From assembly GCA_047967505.1 (NCBI GenBank), contig CM106538.1: a stretch of DNA of 64,000 bases; one strand, written 5' to 3'. The notes beneath the pieces are model-generated. The model saw only the letters and a program-made list of their open reading frames with translations, did no database searches and had not been told where the DNA came from. The stretch's first letter is position 1; every line of letters starts with the position of its first letter. The position numbers and the translations under genes were made by a program. This DNA is from Dipteris shenzhenensis. Lineage: Eukaryota > Polypodiophyta > Polypodiopsida > Gleicheniales. Below, in pieces: positions 1 to 11,881 of the stretch.

Positions 1-1205
1 AATGAATACTCTGATGTGGTTGATTACACCTTATTATTCTCGGCTAATGCAAAGAAAGCTTACAATAGCAAGATCCATATTCAATAGTAGAAGGGATGTA
101 TGGTTTTACACATTTTCTATAAGGTGTACATATGTGTCATTATAACCTTAAATGTATTATCAATCTTTAACTTAGTCATCACCAGCTTAACCTTTTATTA
201 AACCACAAAATGCATAGACTAACCATAAACTAACAATACATTAACACCATTCCATATCTCCTAAGAGGACCAAGACTATAAACTACAAAAAGTTAGAATA
301 TCATAAACATGTGGTCCTTATCACAAAACCAAATGAATGTAGGGCTTTTGATGAATAGATGTTCTTTTGAGCACTAAGTTTGAGAAAACCTCACTAGTTA
401 ATTACACTTGAGCTTTACATCATAAACTCTAGGTGCAAGCAACCTCTCGTAGAAGGGTAGCACTCAGTTAGTTCTAGGTTTTTGTACTCTAAAGGATTGT
501 CGAATGGGTTTGTTGGTAGAGGTCAAATCTTAACAATCTAATGGATCCACTTTTTTAAAGGGTTAACGTAGCGATGCCACATTAATCACCCTAAGTAGGT
601 AAGTTCTTGACATGACAACGATGTGCCTCCATCTAGCACATCTAAAAGGTAGAAGTTTTTAAAATAGAAAACCCAGAATGAGATGGTGCTTGCGATTTTA
701 CATGCAGTTCTTTGATTGCATAACTATTGTGGATTGTAGAATTGGCATTGATTGGAAGTTCAATCACCGCATGCTATTTATTAGAGGGACGTTGCCAAGC
801 TCACAATCATGCTTCATGTTGCTTGACTTTGGTGCTATTGCCCTTTTCTTGGGAGCCAACCATTCAAGAGGCAAAGGAAGCTCACCACCATCATGCTTCA
901 TTTTACTTCATTTTGGTGAGCCAACCATTCAATATGGAAAGGCGAAAATGACTTACTTTTTAGGTGCAAGATTGCACAAGGGGAGTTAGTCTCCATTTAA
1001 GAGCTGGTATCAATTACAAGATGGAAGCCAAGGCCATCCAATAATTTCGCACAAGTAGTCGATTGAAGTGCAGACGCGCATACAAAGATTTGCCAGGCAA
1101 GATTTTGGATTGAAAGGATATTGCAATTTGCAAGATCTTAGATTTGCAGGTGCCCAAATTTGTTCACCTCTCTCATCACCATGCGAATTCAAAATTCTCC
1201 TCACC
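1..1205. other. Upstream region without a recognisable gene
   Basis: AT-rich sequence with only short ORFs of no family resemblance. It ends in the likely promoter and 5' UTR of the PPR gene that starts at 1206. An in-frame stop (TAG at 1056-1058) bounds the open frame upstream. I see no clear TATA box or repeat that I would annotate. Confidence 0.5.
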
Positions 1206-4200
1206 ATGCTTCCCCGAAGCAGGATCGGCAAGCATTTGCTGGCTTCAACAGGTCGTGTTTCAAGAGGATTCTCTCCTATGCCCATGACTTTTTTTTTACA
1301 ACCCAGAGAAGACTTCAAATCACGACTCTTGGCGAACACCGTCGTTGGCTCAAAGAGGATGCAACTTCGTGCTGGGCAGCAGATGTGCCGCCATTCTGGC
1401 ATCTGTACATCCACTCTTGCCTCTCTGATTGGGCGGGGCGAGTACGTGGCCACATTATGTAATCAGGGGCGGCTGCAGCAAGCACTGGAAACCTTAGATT
1501 ATCTGGAGTCTCAGGGCCATTTAGTAGATTACAATACCTATGATAGTCTATTGAGGGCATGTGGCAACTCCAAAGCCTTTGAGGAAGCCAAAAGGGTTCA
1601 TACCCATATTGTCAATAGGCACTTTGAGCAATGCTTGGGGGATGGCCTTGTCATCATGTACAGCAAGTGTGAGAGTCCCAGGGATGCAAGGAGAATGTTT
1701 GACAGTTTGCTCAGACGAAGTGTGGTGTGCTGGAATGCCATGATTACAGCATATGCCAAAGGTGGGTACCTGGACGATGCAGAGAGGATGTTTAACGAGA
1801 TGCCTGGGAAAAATGTAGTTACCTGGAATGTGATGATGGTAGCTTACATCAGGCACGGGCAGAGCAAGAGGGCCCTTGAACTGTTTTGGAAGATGCTTTC
1901 TGAGGGTGTACTGCCCAACAAGATAACCTTCCTAGGCATCCTTCAGGCATGTACCAGCTCATTTTTCCTAGCAGAAGGTAAACAGATTCACAAGTATATT
2001 ATCGACTGTGGACTGCAGTCCGATGTTTTTGTAGGTACAGCCCTCATTAACATGTATGGCAAGTGTGAGAATTTGGATGAGGCAGAGAGAGTGTTTGATC
2101 AAATGCATGATCGGAATGTTGCAACTTGGAATAGCATGATTTCTGCTTATGCAAAAGAAGGTAGGAGCATGCAGGCCCGCCACCTTTTTCACCAAATGAC
2201 CAAGGATGGCATGAAGCCAAACAACATTACTTTCATCAACATACTGAGTGCATGTGCTACCCCTGCTGCCTTGGCCGAAGGCAAGCTTATCCATGACTCT
2301 ATTGCAGGAATTGTAGCGGAGTCAGACGTTGCTGTTGGTACTGCACTTATCAATATGTATAGGAACTGTGGGAGTCTGGATGGTGCTAGGCAGGCATTTG
2401 AGAAAATGAATGAACGAGATGTGGTGAGCTACAATGCAATGCTTTCAACATACACACGGTATGGTAAGAGCAAGGATGCATTCCAGCTGTTCTGGCAAAT
2501 GCATCAAAAAGGCTTTGGCCCAGACAGATGCACTTTTAGTACCATCCTTACTATATGCACCAGTTCAGCATCCCTTGCAGAGGGGAAGCTGATACATGCC
2601 ATGGTTGTTGAGAGAGGGTTTGAGTCCAATACTATTGTATCAACTGCTCTTGTTAGGATGTATGCCAAATGTGGGAGCCTAAATTATGCACATAACGTTT
2701 TTGATAAAATGCTGAAGCAGGATGTTGTTTCATGGACTGCATTAATCACAGCATATGCGCAGCATGGTGATCGTATTGAGGCCCTCCAACTTTTCCAGCA
2801 AATGTGCATGGTTGGAGTTGAACCAAATAATGTCACCTTCACCAGCATCCTTAGTGCTTGTAGAAGCCTATCTGAGGGTAAGCTGTTCCATACGTCCATT
2901 TATGAGAGTGGCTTTGAGACTGATGTCATTGTTGATAATGCACTAATACATATGTATATGAAGTATGGGGGTCTTGAAGATGCACGGGCTGTCTTTGACA
3001 GAATGGCTGAACGGAATGTGGAGGCATGGATTGGAATGATTGCAACCTATGCTGAACATGGTCATAGCGAGGAGGCCCTACGTCTTTTTAAACAGATGGG
3101 TGAGGAAGGTGTGAGGTCAAGTAAGGTTTCTTTCTTTGTTAGTGTTTTGAATGCTTGTGCGAGCTCAGCAGCCTTAGAAAATGGCAGCCTGGTCCATACC
3201 CACATTCTTGATAATAAAATTGAGATGGATGTTGTCTTGGGGACTGCCCTTGTTAACATGTATGCCAAGTGTGGCAGTCTTGATCAGGCACGTGCAGTGT
3301 TTGACAATATGCCTTTACGGAATGTTGTCTCGTGGACTGCAATGATTGCAGCATATGAGCAACATGGTTTGGGCAAGGTGGCCCTTCACCTTTTCCATGA
3401 TATGCGCCGGGAAGGGGTGAAGCCAAACAAGGTCACCTTCATCAGCATCCTCAAGGCATGTGCCAGCTTGGTAGCCTCAGCACAAGGCAAGCTAATACAT
3501 GCTCAGATTCTTGACAGTGGATTGGAGAAAGACCTTCTTGTGGGGACTGCCCTTGTTAAAATGTATGACAAGTGTGGCAGCCTTGATAAAGCATGGGAAG
3601 TGTTTGAAACAATACAAAAGCGAGATATCGTCTTGTGGACTGCAATCATTACCGCTTTTGCCCAGCATGGTAATGCGCAAAAGGCCATTCAACTTTTTGA
3701 AGATATGTGCAGGGAAGGTATCATGCCAGATAAAGTGGCATTTCTTAGTATCCTGCATGCATGTTCAAGTCCATCTGCCCTAGATGATGGAAAGTTTATC
3801 CATGCCTTCATGGTTGACAGTGGCAGTGCAATAGATGTTGTGATGGGGACTGGCCTTGTGAACATGTATATTAAATGCGGTAGCCTTGAAGACGCCTTGA
3901 AAATGTGCACTGATTTGCCTGAGAGAAATGTTACCTTATGGAACACAATCATTGGAGCTTATGCCTGGAGCGGTGATGGAGAGAAAGCCATACGTTGTTT
4001 AGAGAAAATGCTGGAGGAAGGCGTAAAGCCAGATGAATTTACCTACATGAATTTGCTATCTATAAGTGATCAAACGGGGATTGAGGGAGGCCTCCAGCAG
4101 CTTGATTCTGATTCTTCACCCAGGAGGGAGCAATATAAGTGCGTTGTTGGGCTTCTTGAACAGGCAGGGCTTTCTTCTGAGGCAAAGGATTTTATTAACA

Positions 4201-4232
4201 GAATACCTTGTCAGCATCTTGCTGCTATTTAG
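1206..4232 (+). CDS. PLS-class pentatricopeptide repeat protein, no E/DYW domain
   Basis: The reading frame opens after TAG 1056; the first ATG is at 1206, giving about 1,008 residues and a TAG stop at 4230-4232. The N-terminus is rich in Arg and Ser with few acidic residues (MLPRSRIGKHLLASTGRVS), as expected of a mitochondrial or plastid targeting peptide. From about residue 75 to the end there are roughly 25 tandem PPR motifs in P-L-S order. Nine helices of the W-x-x-M/I-I-x-A-Y type recur (for example VVSWTAMIAAYEQHG), each following an xNMYxKCGSL-like helix. Family knowledge: such proteins bind organelle RNA one base per repeat and act in editing, splicing or stability. The C-terminus stops after the last S-type motif (EAKDFINRIPCQHLAAI), so the E1/E2 and DYW cytidine-deaminase domains are absent. 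Adjacent repeats are very alike, implying growth by internal duplication. No intron is needed. The RNA target cannot be predicted. Confidence 0.92.
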   Translation: MLPRSRIGKHLLASTGRVSRGFSPMPMTFFLQPREDFKSRLLANTVVGSKRMQLRAGQQMCRHSGICTSTLASLIGRGEYVATLCNQGRLQQALETLDYLESQGHLVDYNTYDSLLRACGNSKAFEEAKRVHTHIVNRHFEQCLGDGLVIMYSKCESPRDARRMFDSLLRRSVVCWNAMITAYAKGGYLDDAERMFNEMPGKNVVTWNVMMVAYIRHGQSKRALELFWKMLSEGVLPNKITFLGILQACTSSFFLAEGKQIHKYIIDCGLQSDVFVGTALINMYGKCENLDEAERVFDQMHDRNVATWNSMISAYAKEGRSMQARHLFHQMTKDGMKPNNITFINILSACATPAALAEGKLIHDSIAGIVAESDVAVGTALINMYRNCGSLDGARQAFEKMNERDVVSYNAMLSTYTRYGKSKDAFQLFWQMHQKGFGPDRCTFSTILTICTSSASLAEGKLIHAMVVERGFESNTIVSTALVRMYAKCGSLNYAHNVFDKMLKQDVVSWTALITAYAQHGDRIEALQLFQQMCMVGVEPNNVTFTSILSACRSLSEGKLFHTSIYESGFETDVIVDNALIHMYMKYGGLEDARAVFDRMAERNVEAWIGMIATYAEHGHSEEALRLFKQMGEEGVRSSKVSFFVSVLNACASSAALENGSLVHTHILDNKIEMDVVLGTALVNMYAKCGSLDQARAVFDNMPLRNVVSWTAMIAAYEQHGLGKVALHLFHDMRREGVKPNKVTFISILKACASLVASAQGKLIHAQILDSGLEKDLLVGTALVKMYDKCGSLDKAWEVFETIQKRDIVLWTAIITAFAQHGNAQKAIQLFEDMCREGIMPDKVAFLSILHACSSPSALDDGKFIHAFMVDSGSAIDVVMGTGLVNMYIKCGSLEDALKMCTDLPERNVTLWNTIIGAYAWSGDGEKAIRCLEKMLEEGVKPDEFTYMNLLSISDQTGIEGGLQQLDSDSSPRREQYKCVVGLLEQAGLSSEAKDFINRIPCQHLAAI

Positions 4233-7200
4233 AGGATAACCATGGAACCTGTAGCCTCCAAGGTAATGCAGAGTACGTTGAGTTCTTCTGTGTAGTCCTT
4301 TGAAATGGATAAACAACTATTGGTTGCCTCATGGCAACGTCTATACAGCAGATAGGCCACTGAGATGATGGAGAGCTGTTATGTAATGTGGAGCAAGGGC
4401 GAACCTTGTGAGCTCGTCATGCAAAGCTATGTGCTCATTGCCATGGGGTTGATTCCAGAAATTTGAGTAGACAGATGGAATATGTTTTGGATCATTGGTG
4501 TCAAAAAATGGAGCCCCACAGTGCTCTACTTTGGATCCAGAATAGCATCAAGACGGTTTTACAATTGGTACAAGTAGTGACACATCAAATAACCTCTGAG
4601 TGAAATTAATTGCATTCACAAGAAATCGAGAAAACAAGAAGGGACTGCAGCTACCTTTGCTCGAAGCTCACCATAAATTTTGTGGGCAGTAGTGATGATA
4701 GCTCACAACAAAGTCTTCAAGGGTATATGCCTCTGCTTCTGCTTTGGTTCATCTACAAGATTTACAGGGACCAACACAGAAATCAGACATGGGACCAGCA
4801 CGGACATTTTTATCACATACCCTGCCTCTAAACGTGGGGGTAGATAGTTAAAAAGACCAAACATTTTAAACATTGAAACGAGGTTGAATCTATCACAAGA
4901 GGGCATTAATATCCATTGTTCATTATCGTCAAGACAAAGGGTGCAAGCCATTTGATCATGATGCATCTAAGGACAGAAAGGAGGTGCTGAAGGAGCAAGT
5001 CACGAAGTGTCAGTTGGCACAACATTCCTGGGTGAAGTCAGTTTGAGCACTCACGTTCTTATGCACCACTCAATCTATGGACTGAAGTACTATGGCTACC
5101 TTTTTGAGTTCTTTCTTTCTGGGAGAATATAGTATGTTGGAGCTGAATCGTAAATATTTCATATCAAAGTAAAAATAATAATCTTTTTTTTGCCCAAAAA
5201 AAAAAAGTCTGGAGCTCGCCTTGTGCCAGTTTTTCCATGCTTTCTATTGGGTTGCATTTTTAAAATTTCATGTAAGTAGGTGAGGGAGACAAGGCAACAA
5301 ATGGAAGAGAATGAGAAACCAAATGGTAGCATTCATTTTTGGACAAATCATTTGGTTATTTTATGCTCTCTTAGGTTGCCTCATAATTTGGTCTCTCACT
5401 CTTACTCCATTGCTACCTCCATGGGCCTTGTAATGCTACTTGGCTCTTTCGAGAGACATTGAATGCAGCACATATCTTGTGTTGCATTGCTCTAGCAACC
5501 TATATCCACTTACTGCAAGAGTTGTCAATGCTCCAACGTCACATTGGCTTTCTCTTCACCATGGCTTGCACAACACTAGCCTAACCACATTGCAGCTCTA
5601 CCCCTTTGCTACTTAAGGCCCTGCTACCCACAATCTCTTCTAATCCACTTTGCGCTGAGGAGTTTAGCCCTTGACAACTGCCTCTTCTATATTGCAGTTT
5701 TCCCAGTGTGTTCTGTCTTTACCAATCATATTTAGTGAAAGCATCAGTCTTTGACATACACATGCCTCTGCAAAATCATCAATTCACATTAGTTTGTTCA
5801 AAACATGGCAAAATCACCTTATGATATAATATTCTTGGATCAAAATAGCAAATTGGATGATAGTAAATTATGTTTAAACTTGTGAAGCATTTTTCAATAA
5901 AGAAGTTTGGAATATTATTATAGGGATAGAGAGCAGTCCAAAATCTCTATCAACAACAAGATCGATGACACCCTTGACAACTGATGAAGCTAAAAGCTTA
6001 GTAAACAACAAGCATACTAGATGAAAGAGATCAATTAGTACTCAACCTCTTTAGTTTCAATGTCAGGGACACCATTATTATAATCTTTGGGAAAAACACG
6101 TCATCTATGAATGCATGGAAAGCATTGGAGAACACATTCAATAATTTCTAGGTACATCCTATGATTTGGCTCGTACCTTGTTGACTTGGAGTTCCAATTT
6201 TCCATTAGATTCACTCCCATAATACACAATTAATACCTAATTCGTTCTTAGGCAATTTGCTATTATATTGTGACTAAGAGATCCAAAATTTCAACCATAT
6301 TTACCCCATATTAGCACAGGTAACACCCCACAACACACTTGAAGCATAACTTGAGCCAATCAGTAATTATGGATGGATAGATACATTCATATGTACATCT
6401 GCGTGCGTGCGTGCGTGTGTTAGGAGAAAGAGCCATAGTTCTTCCTCCTTTGCATATTTATGCTTCACACCTGTCAAAGTACATGAAGAATGAGGCGTCC
6501 TCTCCCCCATCATTCCTTTTCTTTTTGTTAGGTCAAGAAGGGCCAAAAATCTTGCCCCACAGACCCCTTGCTCCTTCTTTAAGGTCATATGACTTGGTTT
6601 GCCACATGAGCCATCTAGCTATGAAAACTGGTTATCATCAAGGCCCCTAAGGCCAATTCTAGTGTAGTACCAAGCACAAGCATGGGCAATGCATAGTAAG
6701 GGCACTCTGCAATTGCAAAGCAGTGAGCATTGCACATGCAAATCATGGTCTAGTCATTAGAGCGACAGATGGCAACAATCACACACAATAGCAGCAACTA
6801 TTTATATATAGAGGGGCTTAGAAGATGAGATGTGGCACCATTCATGACCTTGAAAGAGCCAATCTAAATAGTAATAAAAGAATTCATCATCCCTCATACT
6901 AACTTCACTAGTGAAATAATTTATACTCAACACAAAATGTGCCCCAAGATCACACTTGGAGTTAATAGGCCTCATAAAGGTGCATTAAAGGCTTCATTGA
7001 GACCAAATACAACCGAGTAAGAGACCCTAAGTTTTCAAGCAGAAATCATATGAATTCAATAAGGTCATTCAATCAAGGGCCCAATTTGACACTAGCTAAG
7101 ATCAAATTCTAAAATTTTGGCATTTTTTCTTTTTTATTTACCAAATTTTAGAAAATTGAGGTTGATGAGCCTTGTAAAGCCCTAATTTTCAAATGGGTGT

Positions 7201-7276
7201 ATCCTGGGTGTATCATTTTGTCATTTTACTAGAATTAATATTTTTGTGAACCAAATCAAAGGAAAAATATTGTACT
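4233..7276. other. Intergenic region, no gene recognised
   Basis: The first few hundred bases are the probable 3' UTR of the PPR gene. The rest is AT-rich with scattered short ORFs that show no motif I recognise. A short GTGC/GTGT microsatellite lies near 6398-6420. Confidence 0.5.
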
Positions 7277-7900
7277 ATGCAAGGTATTAATCAATTACTC
7301 CCCTCAAGTAATTCTCCAGCAACAATGGAAATCATTATCGAATGGATGATAGCCCTTATGTCAAAACATGATGATATCACATGCGTGGAACACAACAACA
7401 AGTTAAATGATGACAAACCTAGAAGTTTAAATTGGAGACAAACATTAGTCACAGGAAACTTTGGGACATTGTTAATGGCACAATTGTACATCGCGTAATC
7501 CATTGATCAAGTAGAATAAGATGAAAAATATGAACAAGCTTTATATATGATCAATGTGAAGGATGGAATCATACCCATCTTTCAAGACATGAAAAGTGCA
7601 ATAAGTGCCAAAATGTACTTGCCGACATATTTGTTTGCTAAAATTAAGTCAAGTTTCTCTTTAGAACAAGTTGAACACTATGAAAAGAGGACCAAATTAT
7701 TTATTGAGATTGAGCTGTACCAACTAGAGGAAATTAATCATAAAGTTGACAAGGTTGGTGTAGATTACCTTAAATGAAGTAGGGACAACACTTTGATCAA
7801 TTCATAACTGCCATGGTTATAAGGAGCATCCCCCAACATTGACAATGGCTGATATGCTTACGTAGGAGTAGATCCACAGGGGTGGATTTAATGTCTAATA
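7277..7900 (+). pseudogene. Possible Ty1/copia gag relic
   Basis: Several broken open stretches on the plus strand (7277-7498, 7547-7777 and a segment after about 7790) give a plausible retroelement Gag fragment. The last piece reads FDQFITAMV followed by stop codons. A similar phrase (WDFDQFMAMV) lies near 25530 inside the small LTR element at 24.8-26.2 kb, so the two may share an origin. No zinc knuckle, protease or polymerase motif is visible here. The assignment rests on weak local resemblance; it could be an unrelated decayed sequence. Confidence 0.25.
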
Positions 7901-8283
7901 TGCTTATGTAGGAGTACATCCACAAGGGTACATGCTTTTGCAACTAGAGATTGTGGTTCCTAAAGAGGAAATGGTGAATTTAGTGCTAAAAATGGTAGGG
8001 GATATGCTAGTGGCTATAGTCATCCCATCAACCTCTAGTAGTAGTCAACAATAATTAAAAAATAGTATGAATTTTACTCAAATATATTTTGTTAAACAAA
8101 AAAACAAACTAGATGCATGCATAAACGTTTACATTAAACCAAAAAAAAAAAAAGTCAATATGCATATGTATGCACCTAGTAGTCTCATATTGTTTTTAAT
8201 TATAATACCATATGACACTTTACAAATCCATATGGATCTTATAAAACCAATTATGATTCCATACTTTACACATTCATTGAATT

Positions 8284-8420
8284 CATTATAGAAGTATTAG
8301 GATCTAGTTCTTTAGGGTGCCTAAGGGTCCTAATTACGAGGCACATTAATTGAAATCATTATAGAAGTATTAGGATCTAGTTCTTTAGGGTGCCTATAGG
8401 TAGGCACATTAATTGAAATA
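8284..8420. repeat. Two-copy tandem repeat, period about 73 bp
   Basis: The phrase CATTATAGAAGTATTAGG starts at 8284 and again at 8357, and both copies end in GGCACATTAATTGAAAT. The second copy is slightly shorter in its middle. No function is apparent. Confidence 0.85.
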
Positions 8421-8747
8421 GTTCCTAATGGGATTTTATGACCCCAATGGAATGTTCACATATGTCCTTTTATATGAGTCACAATATGCTAGAATTTTGT
8501 GATAATATAAAAACATTTCTCTATTAGCGCATATGTTTCCAATCATAACAACATAAAATAGAAAAAAATAGTTCACACTTGGCCCTGTCCTCTTGATTCT
8601 TCAATAAGCATGTGCATCTCTTAAGTATCTTGCAATCTACAATTAAAAATTGAAATATCCATAAGCCAATACCTTAAGTTAAAAGTTCTTATGCACAAAA
8701 ATAGTAGTATACTATATTCACAAAAGAGACAGGGTCTCTAAGAGGCA

Positions 8748-8812
8748 TATCATCACATGAACTTATAAGATATCATCACATGAACTCGTAGGCTATCATC
8801 ACATGAAACTTG
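8748..8812. repeat. Three-copy short tandem repeat (TATCATCACATGAA)
   Basis: TATCATCACATGAA recurs three times with a period of 22-23 bp, the copies starting near 8749, 8771 and 8794. No gene is nearby. Confidence 0.8.
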
Positions 8813-9646
8813 CAGGAGTGCAAGTATTAGCATTAGAAGGAGTATGATGAGTAGCGGAATGACAAATTTGGGTGGAGTGGGTGTGGATGGAGTACCCAAT
8901 CCTAACTACAAATTCATTGAGTGTTCCTTGAGTAAGATTTCTTTTGCAAGACACTTGCAATAAGTAAGGTATGCACAATGGCTAAAATAACTTCATTTAG
9001 ATAAGGATCCATTATGGGAATGGAGTGTTCTGAGGTATAAGATAAGGGAATGGAGATAGAGATAAAAGATGAAGGAATGCATGTTTTGACTCAGATGATA
9101 GAAGTTGAGGGGATAGTAATGAAGTGCCAGTAAGCTTAAGCAATAAGCTAACAAGAGGTTCCAAGAGATAGCAAGAGGTAGAGCAGGATAGCTGCTAAGT
9201 GTTGCAAGTTCAAAGATGAGTCACTAATGTATCATCTTTGAATTCAAGTGATAGAGTACCCAATTTTTGAACTTTGCATCTACTCAATCTTAAAAGGAAA
9301 TTCAACTTGCATTGAGGGCTCATCAACTGCTAGTGCATTCAAGTGCATCTACTCAATTCGACCATCAATGAGAGTTGCATCTATTACATGACTTAGTAAT
9401 GACTATAGTGATATAATAAGGTTGCTAATAACTATTTGAACTTTTAAAGTCCTTTTTTGGCAAAAGTGTCATTAAATAGTCCCTACATGCCCCTATATTT
9501 AGTTATGTGAAGAAAATTGTGATCAATAGAGATAAACATGACATTGGATTATCTTGAGACTCCTGCTTGAGTTCTGTCTATTTAAGAAGTAAACTATTTG
9601 TTGCCTCTTTCTCTCTCTGTAATTCCTGCACTTGCTTTTGCAATTC
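8813..9646. other. Intergenic region, nothing recognised
   Basis: AT-rich sequence with purine-rich stretches and no open frame or motif that I can support. Confidence 0.4.
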
Positions 9647-10600
9647 CTAGTTCTTTTTTCTTTGCTGATCATAATAGTCTTTCAATGTGATTAATGCATG
9701 GTCTACCTCCATTGTTGACACCTCCTCATGTGTTCTCTTTGCCAGTGCATCTAATAGCGGGGTCTCCGAAAGAATAGTCAGTTTGCGTAGTCGGGAGAAA
9801 CCACCTACCGGGCTATGTGGAGGAGTATTGAGTAGGATTCTTGGGAGGTCATCTTTTGGCTGCACCCATGTCTATTTTGCAACAACTGTCTTTGCTCTTG
9901 GATTTAGCTTAATCTTCCTTATTGCTGGCTTTTGTGATTGGCTTGGGAGCTGTGCTTCTTTGGCAATGGGAGTATCCCATAACAATTCGGCGAGTGATGT
10001 GCCATACACCACTTGCATGCTCTCTTCATGCGAATAGTTGGTTGCCTCCAAATCTTTTACCAAAGCATCTTTTACTAGATCCGAGCTGTGCATGTCCTCT
10101 TGCTTGTATCTGGGCTGTGTCGCATTTTCGTCCTTTGCTCCCGATATTTTATACTCACATGAGGCTTCTCAATCGAACCGTGCTGCAAACTTGAATAGAA
10201 CTGTGATGATGGGCGAAATCTTTGAGTGTGCATTTGTTGATGTTAAGTCCTTCTTCCCAATTTCGCTCATGACCCTAGAATGCAAGATATGAGCCCAACT
10301 GATTCTGGTCCCCTTTTCTGCTGCCCTCAGCAAGGCATATGAGTCGTAGCTCATGGTATTGGTTTTAACCAACAATTGCATTCTTTCCACATACCAGATT
10401 AATTGCTGCCTCCTCCCGCTGTCCTGGACATTACTGACAATAAAATATTTTTTGGCGATCTTAGGCGGACCAAACTCTTGCTGTATCTCTTGATCAATAT
10501 CTTTTTGATATGTTACCTCCTTCCTTATCAACGGTAATTGAAAGACATGCGAAGCTCCAGTCTCGGCGTAGCCAATCATGGCCCTTACAAATGACCCACA
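9647..10600 (-). pseudogene. Broken ORF of unknown family
   Basis: Read on the minus strand, three consecutive open segments (about 10600-10169, 10093-9872 and 9865-9647) give a polar, protein-like sequence of roughly 300 residues. It includes FGPPKIAKKYFIVSNVQD, a helix rich in Arg/Gln, and a Lys/Gln-rich end (LKDYYDQQRKKN). In-frame stops separate the segments, so it is disabled. I recognise no domain. It lies downstream of the gypsy integrase (11.9-13.0 kb) on the same strand, so it could be an extra 3' ORF of that element, as some plant gypsy lineages carry, or a separate element's gag. The open frame continues further right to 10804, but that part reads as low-complexity Arg/Gly sequence and may not be coding. 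Confidence 0.35.
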
Positions 10601-10747
10601 ACCCCTCCCTCTTCTCAGCCTCAATAGCCATCCCTCGACCTCCTCATCTCTACCGCCCTCCTCGACTTGGACATAGCTCCCAGAAAGAAGCCGATGACCC
10701 CTGCACGAAAGAGCCCATGCCATAGCCCTGTTGTAGAGAAAACCATC

Positions 10748-11178
10748 ATGGCGGAAGCAAACGAAGATACAAAAAGCGACTATGAGACGCCATAGCCACA
10801 TCACTGAAGAAGCAGATCATTATAGCTACCTTCCCCGGATTCAAAGTCTCTCTCAACGTGCAGAAGAACCATAAGTGGCTAAAGAAGATCAGATTGCCAA
10901 ACTATACGACACTGCCATGGGCGGCTTGGAAATCCTCACCCGATGCTCTCAAATAGTATGAGCATTTCCAGAAAACAGGAGGTAAGTTGACAGATACCTT
11001 GATGGTTACCCCCGAAGTCGTTGTTGGAATTATCCACATAGTGTGGATGGTGAGATTGTATGCTTGCATTCTAATGGAAGAGTACGATGAATCTCACGAA
11101 TCGTGCATCGGATGGGACAAAATTCCTTTGGCAGCAGTAGATAGTCAGCGTGCAATAGTTCGGGGTGCAGATGATTGA
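10748..11178 (+). pseudogene. Broken ORF of unknown family, divergent from its neighbour
   Basis: A plus-strand frame starts with a plausible ATG at 10748 (MAEANEDTKSDYETP). It then appears to shift frame near 10795 and continues as a protein-like sequence containing ATFPGFKVSLNVQKNHKWLK, with one in-frame TAG near 10953, and ends VRGADD before TGA at 11176-11178. I recognise no domain. The hydrophobic and aromatic pattern (NYTTLPWAAWKSSPDALK) looks like real former coding sequence rather than chance. It runs away from the minus-strand relic at 9.6-10.6 kb; whether they are halves of one rearranged gene is open. Confidence 0.35.
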
Positions 11179-11881
11179 TTGACTATGGTCGGGGCAAAGT
11201 CAGACGCTTGGTGGTGTGCGGATGTTTAGTTGGAAGAGGGACAGAGTCGGACCACATATGTGTCAAGTGGGTATGACTCATTGCCTTAGTATCAAACGGT
11301 CTTTGGCCGAACAAATTGTGGCAGAGTGCCTGTGGACGCGAGTCGGATAAATCTGACTGAGTCAGATGTGTTGTCGAATACCGGACTGCGTGGTCTAGGG
11401 AGTTGGACTCCTGTTGGACTCCAGTCAGATTGCCGCTTCGATCACATATATTTTGTGTATGTTCTAGCTCTCCTATGCTGACATTATAATTAATCGCTTG
11501 TTTTTCGAGATAAAATAAAATTACTAGAGTAGATATTTTGTTGCTTTGTAGTTGGTTTGAGTGTCCTACCGAGCGGGATACCACTTGATGTCGGAGCTGT
11601 TCTGTCAGGGTGGCGGAGAGATGTCTGATGTTGTTGTTGATCTTATAGTAATCTTTGTTGTTGCTACCTTCATAGTGCTCTTTAGTTGCTACTCTTAGTT
11701 TCTTCCATTTGTCGATGTGTAGAATAATCCTGGTATTTCATTATTTTCTTCATTTGTCACTAGACTGAACAGCTATAATCTCTTAAATCCTTGTAAATGA
11801 CTTTCTCCTGCAGGTCGTTGGCTATGTGATATACATAGCATTTGTACTTTGGGGATGCTTGGTGCTTGGGTAACCTAAATG
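11179..11881. other. Region downstream of gypsy integrase, no LTR found
   Basis: This is where the 3' LTR of the minus-strand gypsy element should lie. I searched by eye for the sequence of the candidate 5' LTR (23623-24085) and did not find it, so the 3' LTR seems lost or too diverged. No gene is visible. Confidence 0.4.

Noticed and set aside
1068-1205. GTG start at 1068 for the PPR protein
   Set aside because: Plant nuclear genes start at ATG; the first in-frame ATG is 1206 and it gives a good targeting peptide.
1010-4316. Many minus-strand and alternative-frame ORFs inside the first PPR gene
   Set aside because: They are shadows of the PPR reading frame and have no motif of their own.
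10169-10804. Full 211-codon minus-strand ORF as one intact gene
   Set aside because: Its first third is Arg/Gly low-complexity sequence overlapping the opposite-strand relic; only the part below about 10600 looks like former coding sequence.
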